From: JBGOUJ01 sp041477005
GTDB lineage: Bacteria; Acidobacteriota; Terriglobia; Bryobacterales; JACQDG01
Assembly (NCBI GenBank): GCA_041477005.1
Contig: JBGOUJ010000330.1
Span: 1-8,655 of the forward strand
Length of the DNA stretch: 8,655 nucleotides
Direction: 5' to 3'
Position 1 is the stretch's first letter. The number at the start of each line of letters is the position of its first letter. The position numbers and the translations under genes are program-made. A model generated the notes under the pieces. The model was not told where the DNA came from and ran no database searches. It saw only the letters and a program-made list of their open reading frames with translations. Positions 1-6,622 of this stretch are shown here, piece by piece.

Positions 1-1724
1 ATCGCGACGGCGTCCTTGTCCTGCTCGGCGAGGGCGAGGTCGGAGTCGGTGAAGAAGCGTCCGGATTGGAGCCGCAAACCGATGACGCTGAAATACTGGG
101 GGCTTACGTGCGCCGTGTGGGCGACGGGAAGTGACGTGACGGGCGGCTCGGGGCGGCCCGCGATGTAGAAGCTTGACAGGGTGACCCCGTGAAGAGGCAG
201 ATTGTCGACTACGGCGACGGCGCTGACCCCGGGAACCAAGGCGGCGCGGTCCATCACCTGGCGAAAGAGCCGCGATCGGCTCGGGCCGTCGGGATAGTGC
301 TTTTCCGGAAGGTCGATGTCAAGCGTGGCGAGACGCGCGGTTGGGAAGCCAATGCCGGTCGAGACCAGGTTGTGAAAACTGCGGATCATGAGCCCCGCTC
401 CAGCGAGCAGGACCAGCGCCAGCGCGACCTCGGCGGCGATGAGGAACTGGCGGGTGTGGACGCGGGCGGCGGAGGCGCCCCAGCCGCCGGCTTTGAGCGC
501 GGAGTTAAGATCCACGCGGGAAGCCGCGACGGATGGAGCGAGGCCGAACAGCAGGGTCGTGAAAACCGCCGTGGCGGCCGCAAAGGCGAACACCGGGAGA
601 TTGATCTCGATCAGCTCGGGGCGCGGGATTTCGGGCGGCTGGAGCGCGAGCATCAGGCGGATCGACCAGTGGGCCAGCAGCAAGCCGCAGGCGGCGCCGG
701 CGAACGAAATGACCAGCGACTCGGTCAGAAGCTGCGCGACGACACGGGTTCGGGTGGCGCCAAGGGCGACACGGACGGCGGTTTCGCGGGAGCGGCGTGC
801 GGCCCGCGCGAGGGTGAGGTTGGCCAGGTTGGCGCAGGCGATCAGCAGCAGAAAGACAACAGCTCCGAGCAGGACGTACAGGGCGCGACGCAGCGTCGGC
901 GAAGTGCCCTCGACCTCAAAGGCGAAGAGGCTCACGGTCCAGCCCTTGTTCAGGTCCGGGTCGGATCGCTGCAGCCGCTCGGCGATGCCCGCCATCTCGG
1001 TTCGCGCCTGGACGAGAGAGACACCGGGCTTGAGCCGCGCCGCCACGAACAACTGGCGGCGCCTGTCATCCTCGGCCGTGTTCCCCAGGCGCGAGAGCGG
1101 CGCCCAGACGTCCGGCCTCAGTTGCTCGGAGCCCTCGAAGACTGCCGGCAAGTGGAACTTCGGCGGGAGCACGCCGATGATGGTGTAGGCGGCGCCGCCG
1201 AGGGTAATCGAGCGGCCCAGGGATGCCGGATCGCGGTGGAAGCGCCGCTCGAAGTAGGGATCACTAAGGACCACGACCCGATCGCTGCCCTGGCGTTCCT
1301 CATCGGGAGTGAACAGCCGGCCGACGGGTGCGCGCGCGCCGAGCATGGGGAACAGGTTGGCTGACGCGAAGAGGGTGGAAACGTGGCCAGGGTTCTCCGC
1401 GGCGGTTTCGTCCAGGCTCATCTCGCGGAACGCGGCCATGTCGGCGAAGACGGTGCTCTGGCGCTTCCATTCCAGGTAGTTCTTGCGGGCGACCTGCATC
1501 CGCCCGAATGGGGGGTCGGGCAGGTTGGGGAAATGCTCCCAGACGAAGATCAGCCGCGAGGGATCGGGGTACGGGGGCGCCTTCAGGACAACGGAGTGAA
1601 TCACGCTGAAGATGGCGGCGTTGGCGCCGATGCCGAGAGCGAGTACGGCGATGCAGGTCAGGGTGTAGCCGGGACTCTGACCGAGGACGCGGAGAGCATA
1701 GCGGAGATCGCGCAGGAGCGCCAT
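1..1724 (-). CDS. ADOP-type ABC transporter permease (MacB/FtsX family), C-terminus beyond window
   Basis: Reading leftward from the ATG at 1722-1724, the frame stays open for 574 codons to the window edge, so the gene is cut by the window, not broken. An N-terminal RDLRYALR segment is followed by a first membrane helix (about residues 20-42) containing the ALGIGANAAIFS signature. A MacB-type periplasmic domain follows (about 45-270). Three FtsX helices come next, near 280-305, 333-352 and 374-396, with the classic IACANLANLTLARA and RVALGATR motifs between the first two. A new helix at about 426-448 (LIAAEVALALVLLAGAGLM) starts the second MacB/FtsX module, whose periplasmic part is entered but not finished. 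This duplicated layout without its own ATPase defines ADOPs, which usually have about 800-870 residues, so roughly two thirds is here. They are inner-membrane proteins thought to act with separate MacB-like ATPases; the substrate is unknown. A TAAGG sequence ends 9 bases before the ATG. Confidence 0.93.
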   Translation of the reverse strand, partial: MALLRDLRYALRVLGQSPGYTLTCIAVLALGIGANAAIFSVIHSVVLKAPPYPDPSRLIFVWEHFPNLPDPPFGRMQVARKNYLEWKRQSTVFADMAAFREMSLDETAAENPGHVSTLFASANLFPMLGARAPVGRLFTPDEERQGSDRVVVLSDPYFERRFHRDPASLGRSITLGGAAYTIIGVLPPKFHLPAVFEGSEQLRPDVWAPLSRLGNTAEDDRRRQLFVAARLKPGVSLVQARTEMAGIAERLQRSDPDLNKGWTVSLFAFEVEGTSPTLRRALYVLLGAVVFLLLIACANLANLTLARAARRSRETAVRVALGATRTRVVAQLLTESLVISFAGAACGLLLAHWSIRLMLALQPPEIPRPELIEINLPVFAFAAATAVFTTLLFGLAPSVAASRVDLNSALKAGGWGASAARVHTRQFLIAAEVALALVLLAGAGLMIRSFHNLVSTGIGFPTARLATLDIDLPEKHYPDGPSRSRLFRQVMDRAALVPGVSAVAVVDNLPLHGVTLSSFYIAGRPEPPVTSLPVAHTAHVSPQYFSVIGLRLQSGRFFTDSDLALAEQDKDAVA

Positions 1725-1820
1725 GGCTGCGGCCTTAGGCTAGCACGCGTGGTGGTGCAGTGTGGCGGTGGGTTGCGTCGTGGTACGATTCTGAAAAAGG
1801 GGGCAGTAAGTGACATCGTT

Positions 1821-2212
1821 TTGGATGACCGTGTGATGGCGACGCTCGCCGGATTCCTTGGCGCGCTGGCGCTGCTGCTCTCCGCGATCGGGATCTACGG
1901 CTTGATGTCTTACATCGTGACCCGGCGTACTGGCGAGATCGGCGTCCGGATGGCGCTGGGCGCGGAAGCGGGGAGCATCATTCTGCTGATTCTGCGCGAG
2001 TCGATGGTGCTCGTGCTGGCCGGCGTCACGGTGGGCTTGCCGGCGGCGCTAGCTGCCTCGCGGTTGGTTTCGGGAATGCTCTTCGGGCTGACGCCGCACG
2101 ATGCGTCCACTCTGGGGATTTCGGCGGCAGTGCTGTTAGCGGTGGCGCTCACGGCGGCCTACTTCCCGGCGCGTCGCGCGTAGACCCGATGATCGCGCTG
2201 CGGGTTGAGTGA
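1821..2212 (+). pseudogene. Remnant of an ADOP permease: C-terminal FtsX segment, frameshifted at its end
   Basis: From about 1821 the plus strand encodes LDDRVMATLAGFLGA followed by three hydrophobic helices, with RRTGEIGVRMALGAE between the first and second. This is the standard last FtsX domain of an ADOP. Everything that should precede it (about 700 residues) is absent; upstream sequence in this frame is only the antisense of the neighbouring permease. The reading frame stops at the TAG at 2181-2183 just after PARRA. In the next frame, positions 2174-2212 encode ASRVDPMIALRVE and then a TGA, which is the usual ADOP C-terminus. The two frames would join as PARRASRVDPM if a second copy of a 7-base unit (GCGCGTC) had been lost, as by replication slippage. 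A short ORF from the ATG at 1836 could still give about 115 residues of membrane protein, but function is unlikely. Its divergent neighbour is an ADOP with an intact N-terminus. Confidence 0.85.
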
Positions 2213-2221
2213 GCGGCTCAC
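2209..2221. repeat. 13-bp perfect palindrome at the end of the ADOP remnant
   Basis: GTGAGC-G-GCTCAC reads identically on both strands around one central base and overlaps the old TGA stop of the permease remnant. With a one-base centre it would form only a small RNA hairpin, and no T-run follows, so it is a poor terminator. It may be chance in GC-rich DNA. Confidence 0.3.
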
Positions 2222-2255
2222 TGGAACCGGAGAGGGCTTGAAAAATCGGATTCAG

Positions 2256-2285
2256 CCGCGAATGAACGCGAATGCACGCGAATAA
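2256..2285. repeat. Three degenerate 10-bp direct repeats (MCGCGAATRM type)
   Basis: The non-coding stretch between the ADOP remnant and the convergent cupin gene contains CCGCGAATGA, ACGCGAATGC and ACGCGAATAA in direct tandem. All three units share CGCGAAT. Short intergenic runs built on (CAC)GAATGNA-like decamers recur in many environmental bacterial genomes, so this is probably a member of a dispersed non-coding repeat. Whether it recurs elsewhere in this genome cannot be seen here. The rest of 2213-2347 shows nothing recognisable. Confidence 0.5.
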
Positions 2286-2347
2286 GGCCATCGCTTTTGT
2301 CCGCGTTCAGAGGGAGTGGTCCTGCCAGAGACGGACCCGACCTGTCA

Positions 2348-2887
2348 TCAGCGCTTGAACGTGGTTCCATGCTTGCGCCCAATCTCGTCCATCTCAGCCG
2401 GCGTAAGGTTCTTAAGCGGAGATCCCGGCGGAGATCCAATCTCGCGGAAGAATCCCTCGATTCCGGGCGGGGAAACTACCCAGAGAAGCTGAATTCCCTG
2501 GCCTGTGCTCTCGACACCATGCCACACCCCTCGCGGGATGAAGATCGTTGTCCCCGGCCCGACCGGGCTGCGGTCCTCTCCCAGGATGGCCTGCGCGTTG
2601 CCTTTCTGGATATACAGAATCTCATCGGCATTTTCGTGCCTGTGAACGCGGATCCCAGCGCCCGCGTCGAGCTCCTGGGCGCCCATCGCCAGGCGCGACG
2701 AGCCGGTCCTCGGATCCACCTTGACAATCACTCGTCCGTTGGGCCGGCGAAGAATTTGGCCTTCCTCCGGCGCCAAGACGTAGCCACGCGAAACCGGCCG
2801 GGCGGGCGAGGCCGGCAGCACGTGCCAAGCAAGCAGAACCGCAAGTGCGAAACCAAGGCGAACCAGCAGTGTACGTAGGTCCGGCAT
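2348..2887 (-). CDS. Secreted single-domain cupin protein
   Basis: The product has 179 residues. A signal peptide covers residues 1 to about 29 (hydrophobic core LGFALAVLLAWHVL, likely cleavage after ASPA), so the mature protein is exported. Both cupin motifs are complete. Motif 1 is G76-x5-H82-x-H84-x4-E89-x6-G96, and motif 2 is G112-x5-P118-x-G120-x2-H123. The three His and one Glu are the usual metal ligands of the small beta-barrel. The C-terminal tail contains NLTPAEMDEIGRKHG, a helical extension. The substrate cannot be told: cupins include dioxygenases, isomerases and sugar-binding proteins. The start at 2887 is preferred over in-frame starts at 2911 and 2932 because AGGAGA (2898-2903) lies 10 bases upstream and because the signal peptide then begins correctly. 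It stands alone, convergent with the ADOP remnant. Confidence 0.88.
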   Translation of the reverse strand: MPDLRTLLVRLGFALAVLLAWHVLPASPARPVSRGYVLAPEEGQILRRPNGRVIVKVDPRTGSSRLAMGAQELDAGAGIRVHRHENADEILYIQKGNAQAILGEDRSPVGPGTTIFIPRGVWHGVESTGQGIQLLWVVSPPGIEGFFREIGSPPGSPLKNLTPAEMDEIGRKHGTTFKR

Positions 2888-2897
2888 AAGGCGTCGG

Positions 2898-2924
2898 TCT
2901 CCTGGCAGCATCTTAATTAATATA
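2898..2924 (-). promoter_or_regulatory. Candidate -10 box and ribosome binding site of the cupin gene
   Basis: On the minus strand a TATATT hexamer (2919-2924, 5 of 6 matches to TATAAT) lies in an AT-rich island (2911-2924) that stands out from the GC-rich surroundings. It is followed by AGGAGA at 2898-2903, 10 bases before the chosen ATG. No convincing -35 box is present at the right distance. The binding site is good evidence for the start; the promoter call is weak. Confidence 0.4.
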
Positions 2925-3014
2925 GGCGTCAACTGGGCCTACCGCGCGGGCGGGGTCGATCCCTGCAACGTCAGCGAGCTTCGCGAATCCGAGAGCGCTG
3001 GGGGAACGGCGGCC

Positions 3015-4526
3015 TCATTCCCGAAACAAATCCATCTGATCGGATTGAAATATGGTTTCGATGTCGCGGCGAATGGAAGGCGCGAGCCGGAAGGACTCGT
3101 GCTCGCGATCCACCGGCTCAACCATCAGCTTCCGGCGCATGTCGTCGAGGACCTGGCGCGTCTCCTCCCGAGGCCGTTGCAGGGCCAGGGAAACTCCAGT
3201 AACCGTGACCAGCCCTTGCGCCCAGAGCAGGCGAAGGGCGAGGATCTCCTCGAGATGGGCAAGGGATGAGGATCTGCGACGCACAAACTCTCGAAACTCT
3301 TCGCTTCGAGCGAGGAGAATGCGCGCCGTGAACCGGTTGTCTCCGCTTTCGAAGACGGGAAAATCAAAGCCGCCGGCGAGGACCGTCTTGAAAATGAGAT
3401 CGATGCCTTGACCGATTTTGTCGCACAGGCCCACGAAGCGCGCCCCCTCGGCCAGGAGGAAATTGCGGTACGCCGGAACGCAGTGGATCAGGTTGTTCAC
3501 CTGCAACCCGGGAAGCAGCTCCCCCGGATTCTGGATTTCCAGGGCCGCCGGGGTGACGGTGATCACCACCGGGGCGCTCGTTGTCAAGCACCGATGGATG
3601 TAGGCATTCACCAGCAGCTCCTGCAAGGTCACTTCCGGAACGTGTGGACAGAACGCCCTCACCGGCGAGCGATCGCTCGAGAGCAGTTCTCGAACCGACT
3701 CGATCAGGTTTTTTCGGATCCGCCGGTGCCCGTGCTCGGTCGTCACGGTCGTCTCAAAGAAGGGGAGGGCGCCGGACAGCGCCGCCTCGTTCCCGAACAG
3801 GATCAGGGTCGCCAACGGCACGCGGTAGCGGGGCCGTTGCTCCCCGTCCACAACGTAGGGGTCCAGGAGCTGCGCACGGGCCAGGCAGTCGAAGGGATCG
3901 GTCCGCGATTCCAGGCTCGTTTCATCACCGTGGCCGCCGGGGCGCCGCTGCCGGGCGACCGCCCACTGGACGGACTCCAGCGAGAGGTCCTCCACGGTTG
4001 CGCCGGGCACGGGCGCCCGCGTTCGGTCCTCATCGACCACGAAGTAGGGCCGGCACTCTTTCCCGACCCTGACCTTCGATATTCCTTTCTTCGTGGCATG
4101 CGCGGCGAGATAGCGGGAGCGCGGCACCCACAAGGCAAAGGCGTTTGCTCCCTCCACCTCGCACATCCCGCGCAGCCAGGGGGAAAGATCGTGCGGCCTG
4201 CAATCGACCGGAGGATAGGTGTTATCCCGGACCCGGGCCGCCAGCCAGGCCGGGTTCACGCCGGGGAAGGGGCAGGCAGAGAACTTTCCTTCCGGCGATT
4301 CATCGGCGGAAACTCCCACGATCACGGCGCCGCCGCGGGCGTTGGCGAGGCAGGATACCGCGTCAACAACCTCCTCGATGAGCACTTCTTCGTCGCTCGA
4401 CCATCCCTTTATCTCGATCTCCTGGTTCGCGACAACTTCGGCCGGCGACTCGCACAACTGAACCAGTATCTGCCGGAGCCTGGGTTCATCGAGGGGCTGA
4501 CTTCCGGTCATCGCTCCGGGATCCAT
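3015..4526 (-). CDS. AlbA_2 (Schlafen-type) / GHKL ATPase-like / winged-helix protein, COG2865-like
   Basis: The protein has 503 residues and no signal peptide or membrane helix, so it is cytoplasmic. The N-terminal AlbA_2 domain (about 33-165) shows EIEIKGW, the CLANARGGAVIVGV strand-turn (59-72) and a late RVGKECRPY (153-161), matching the family pattern of E-FK, AFAN-GG-IGV and R-G-P. A middle region of uncertain fold is followed by a HATPase_c_4-type GHKL domain (about 300-405). That domain has an N-box ELLVNAYIHR (E303, N307), EIQNPGELLPGL (330-341) and a glycine loop GQGID (372-376). The last 85 residues look like a winged helix (SLALQRPREETRQVLDDM). Proteins with this layout are called predicted transcriptional regulators or RecG-like helicase-related proteins; Schlafen-type AlbA_2 domains also occur in nucleases. 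The start lies 10 bases after the stop of the permease gene, so the two are probably cotranscribed. An internal ATG at 4511 is possible. The precise role is unknown. Confidence 0.85.
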   Translation of the reverse strand: MDPGAMTGSQPLDEPRLRQILVQLCESPAEVVANQEIEIKGWSSDEEVLIEEVVDAVSCLANARGGAVIVGVSADESPEGKFSACPFPGVNPAWLAARVRDNTYPPVDCRPHDLSPWLRGMCEVEGANAFALWVPRSRYLAAHATKKGISKVRVGKECRPYFVVDEDRTRAPVPGATVEDLSLESVQWAVARQRRPGGHGDETSLESRTDPFDCLARAQLLDPYVVDGEQRPRYRVPLATLILFGNEAALSGALPFFETTVTTEHGHRRIRKNLIESVRELLSSDRSPVRAFCPHVPEVTLQELLVNAYIHRCLTTSAPVVITVTPAALEIQNPGELLPGLQVNNLIHCVPAYRNFLLAEGARFVGLCDKIGQGIDLIFKTVLAGGFDFPVFESGDNRFTARILLARSEEFREFVRRRSSSLAHLEEILALRLLWAQGLVTVTGVSLALQRPREETRQVLDDMRRKLMVEPVDREHESFRLAPSIRRDIETIFQSDQMDLFRE

Positions 4527-4536
4527 AGTGGGTCTC

Positions 4537-5895
4537 TCAAAACACGATCGATTGCACCAGCAGGATGCTGCCGAAGCCGAACAGCGAGATCAGGATCTTC
4601 ATGGCGCTCCAGGAGCGGAGGGTGTCGGGGACGGTCATGCCGAAGTATTCCTTGACCAGCCAGAAGCCGGCGTCGTTGACGTGGGAGAGGACCGTGCCGC
4701 CGGCGGCGGTGGCCATGACCAGCATCTCGGGCTGGTAACCCGGCAGGCCCTTCACCATGGGGGCGAGGATGCCGGCGGCGGTGATGATCGCTACGGTGGC
4801 GGAGCCCTGGGCGATGCGCAGGCTGGCGGCGATGAGGTAGGCCACGATGAGCGGCGAGATGTGGGAGTGGGCCAGGGCTTCCCCGGCGTACTGGCCGACG
4901 CCGGAATCCACGATGACCTGCTTGAAAGCTCCGCCGCCGCCCATGATGAGCAGCAAGGAGGCCATCGGGGCGAGACAGTCGGTGGCCAGCTTGGAAATCT
5001 GGCCGCGGGAGTAGCCGCGGCGGGCGCCGAGAAAGATCATCCCGAACAGCGCCGCCACCATCAAAGCAGTGAAGGGGTGGCCGAAGAAGCCGAGCACCTG
5101 CCGGGCGCCCGACTGCGGGGACAAGACAAGCTCGGAAATGGATGCGGCGAAGATGAAGGCCACGGGAAGGAGCAGAGCAGCGAGCACCAGGCCGAGGGGA
5201 GGCGGCGCGGCAGTACCGCTCCTGGCTGCCGCCGGAGCGGGCTGGGCGGCCTGGCTCATGTGCTCGGGGACCGGGACGAAGAGCTTGCGACCGATCCAGC
5301 CGCCGTAGACGATGCCGCCGACCACGGCCATGGGCACGCCGAAGGCCGCGCCGTAAAGGATCGTCCGCCCCAGGTCGGCGCCGAACAATTGGGCCGCGGC
5401 CGAAGGCGCGGGGTGGGGCGGGATGAGGGCGTGGGTGGTGGTCAGGGCGGCGATCATGGGCATGCCGTAGAAAAGCAGCGAGCGGCGGGTCTCACGGCCC
5501 AGGTTCCACACAATCGGCACCAGGATGATGAAGCCCACCTCGAAGAAGATGGGGAGGCCGAGCAGGAACGAAGTCGCGAGCACGGCCCAGGCGGCGCGGT
5601 CGCGTCCGAAGATCCGCAGCAGCCAGTCGGCCAGGACCTGGCCGCCGCCCGAGACCTCAATGAAGCGGCCGATGACGGCGCCCAGCCCGACCACCACGGC
5701 AATAAACCCCAGAGCATCGCCGAAGCCGGTCTGGATCGACTTCAGCACTTTCAGCAGCGGCATCCCGGCGGCCGCGCCCAGCGCCATGCCCGAGATGAGC
5801 AAGGCCAGGAAGGCGTGGAGCCGCAGGACCAGGATCAAGAACAGCAGCAGTCCGATCGCGAGCAGCGTGAGAACCACCAATGTGGGGCCGGTCAT
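4537..5895 (-). CDS. GntP-family gluconate/organic acid permease
   Basis: This 452-residue, very hydrophobic inner-membrane protein is a member of the GntP family of proton symporters for gluconate and related sugar acids or hydroxy acids. Family signatures are clear: LPIFFEVGFIILVPI (114-128), THALIPPHPAP (154-164) and TVLSHVNDAGFWLVKEYFG (401-419). A dozen or so hydrophobic helices are visible, with a hydrophilic Pro/Ala-rich cytoplasmic-type loop at about 210-232. Length matches the family (about 440-460). The ATG at 5895 is preferred to a TTG at 5967 because the extra 24 residues are polar and unlike GntP N-termini, and because the operator-like boxes would otherwise lie inside the gene. 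No strong ribosome binding site is visible. No sugar-acid kinase or dehydratase is nearby to fix the substrate. The AlbA_2 protein gene follows after 10 bases. Confidence 0.92.
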   Translation of the reverse strand: MTGPTLVVLTLLAIGLLLFLILVLRLHAFLALLISGMALGAAAGMPLLKVLKSIQTGFGDALGFIAVVVGLGAVIGRFIEVSGGGQVLADWLLRIFGRDRAAWAVLATSFLLGLPIFFEVGFIILVPIVWNLGRETRRSLLFYGMPMIAALTTTHALIPPHPAPSAAAQLFGADLGRTILYGAAFGVPMAVVGGIVYGGWIGRKLFVPVPEHMSQAAQPAPAAARSGTAAPPPLGLVLAALLLPVAFIFAASISELVLSPQSGARQVLGFFGHPFTALMVAALFGMIFLGARRGYSRGQISKLATDCLAPMASLLLIMGGGGAFKQVIVDSGVGQYAGEALAHSHISPLIVAYLIAASLRIAQGSATVAIITAAGILAPMVKGLPGYQPEMLVMATAAGGTVLSHVNDAGFWLVKEYFGMTVPDTLRSWSAMKILISLFGFGSILLVQSIVF

Positions 5896-5942
5896 CGGGA
5901 TGGTGGCGGGATTAACGGTTGACGATGGAAAACCCCGCCGCA

Positions 5943-5977
5943 CGATTGTCAATCGCCGGTGGCCCAATCGTCAATTG
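5943..5977 (-). promoter_or_regulatory. Operator-like pair of 13-bp palindromes over a candidate promoter of the GntP permease gene
   Basis: On the plus strand CGATTGTCAATCG (5943-5955) is a perfect palindrome around T5949. CAATCGTCAATTG (5965-5977) is palindromic at 5 of 6 arm positions around T5971. The boxes match each other at 10 of 13 positions, and their centres are 22 bp apart, close to two helical turns, so two dimers would sit on one face. Read on the minus strand, box 2 contains TTGACG (5969-5974, -35-like), and box 1 contains GACAAT (5945-5950, 4 of 6 to -10) at an 18-base spacing. Occupancy would block RNA polymerase. A weaker third copy, sharing TTGACGAT in the opposite orientation, lies at 5916-5928. 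The regulator is not identified; GntR-type repressors are one option, and the AlbA_2 protein with its winged helix is another. Confidence 0.5.
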
Positions 5978-6017
5978 TTTATTTGTGACTGGGTGTTATT
6001 TCCGGCCGGGCGATGGA

Positions 6018-6581
6018 TCAGGTCTTGGGAGCGGGCTTTCGGACTGCCTTGCGGACCTTGGCCGACTCCTTGAGCAGCGTGTCGAGTTCGGTGCGGAGAT
6101 TGACGGCCTCGTTGTCGAAGAAGGCCGAGTCGCCGCCGGGGTGCTCGTGGCGGATGGCGCCGCGGCGATCGATGATGAAGATGTAAGGCACAAGAACCTG
6201 CATCACGGCGGAGAGATCGCCGAACGTGCGGATCATGCCGCTGTTGCCGAGGCCGATCGGATAGGTGACGCCGAAGCGCCGGACAAACTCCGGGATCCGC
6301 TCCTTGGCGTCGGGATTGATGGCTACGCTCACCACCTCCAGGCCGCGGGGGCGCCATTCCTTGTAAATCGGCTCGAGGTCGCCCGCCGTCCGCTGGCAGT
6401 GGGAACACTCGGTGAGAAAGAACTCGAGCAGGACGACCTTGCCGCGCAGGCTCTGGATGGAAATCGCCGCTCCACTCGAGGTCTGGACCTCGAAAGGAGG
6501 GGCCGTTCGCGGGGCGTCTCCCGCCCATGCCAGCGCCGCCGAAAGGGCGGCAATTCCTAGAAGGGTCGATAGTCGAATCAT
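6018..6581 (-). CDS. Exported TlpA/AhpC-TSA-like thiol-disulfide oxidoreductase
   Basis: The 187-residue product starts with a clear signal peptide (residues 1-20, LLGIAALSAALAWA, likely cut before GDAP), so it works in the periplasm. A thioredoxin fold follows (about 26-175). It has APPFEVQTSSG, then GKVVLLEFFLTECSHC with the redox pair C59-S-H-C62, then EVVSVAINPDAKE, and the conserved cis-proline region VLVPYIFIIDRRG. This matches TlpA/ResA-type proteins that reduce or relay disulfides, for example in cytochrome maturation or oxidative defence. The C-terminal tail is basic (AKVRKAVRKPAPKT), which is unusual but common in GC-rich species. No Shine-Dalgarno sequence precedes the ATG; a -10-like hexamer sits only 6 bases upstream. 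It is transcribed toward the permease gene but separated from it by 122 bases holding a separate promoter, so it is probably an independent gene. Confidence 0.9.
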   Translation of the reverse strand: MIRLSTLLGIAALSAALAWAGDAPRTAPPFEVQTSSGAAISIQSLRGKVVLLEFFLTECSHCQRTAGDLEPIYKEWRPRGLEVVSVAINPDAKERIPEFVRRFGVTYPIGLGNSGMIRTFGDLSAVMQVLVPYIFIIDRRGAIRHEHPGGDSAFFDNEAVNLRTELDTLLKESAKVRKAVRKPAPKT

Positions 6582-6587
6582 ACTAAT

Positions 6588-6622
6588 AATGTAACGTAGC
6601 TCGGGGCGTGGGCGCAGGTCAA
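6588..6622 (-). promoter_or_regulatory. Candidate promoter very close to the TlpA-like gene start
   Basis: On the minus strand TTGACC (6617-6622) is followed after 18 bases by TACGTT (6593-6598). An overlapping TACATT (6588-6593) fits the TAnnnT form of a -10 box and ends 6 bases before the ATG. Either choice would start transcription within a few bases of, or at, the start codon. With no ribosome binding site in the gap, this suggests a leaderless or near-leaderless message. Confidence 0.35.

Noticed and set aside
189..1364. Plus-strand open frame of 391 codons
   Set aside because: It lies antisense to the ADOP permease, whose minus-strand translation has all family motifs. The plus-strand product is Gly/Arg/Glu/Gln-rich with no recognisable domain, as expected from the opposite strand of GC-rich coding DNA.
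1383..1820. N-terminal 146 codons of the plus-strand open frame that ends at 2183
   Set aside because: This part is mainly antisense of the permease plus the intergenic gap. Only the portion from about 1821 resembles a protein family, so the long frame is a chance fusion and not a real start.
2888..2932. Upstream starts (TTG 2932, ATG 2911) for the cupin gene
   Set aside because: The ATG at 2887 has AGGAGA at 10 bases and begins a proper signal peptide. The earlier starts lack a ribosome binding site.
2973..2999. Possible terminator hairpin (AGCG/CGCT ends) after the AlbA_2 gene
   Set aside because: The stem is only 4-5 bp with a long unpaired loop and no T-run follows.
3408..4655. Plus-strand open frame of 415 codons
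   Set aside because: It is antisense to the AlbA_2/GHKL gene and crosses into the permease gene. The minus strand shows clear domain motifs; this one does not.
4528..5922. Plus-strand open frame of 464 codons
   Set aside because: It mirrors the GntP permease almost end to end and gives a His/Gly/Asp/Glu-rich product without any motif, a known artefact opposite GC-rich membrane protein genes.
5896..5967. Upstream TTG start giving the GntP permease 24 more residues
   Set aside because: The extension is polar and Arg-rich, has no ribosome binding site, and would place the operator-like palindrome inside the coding sequence.
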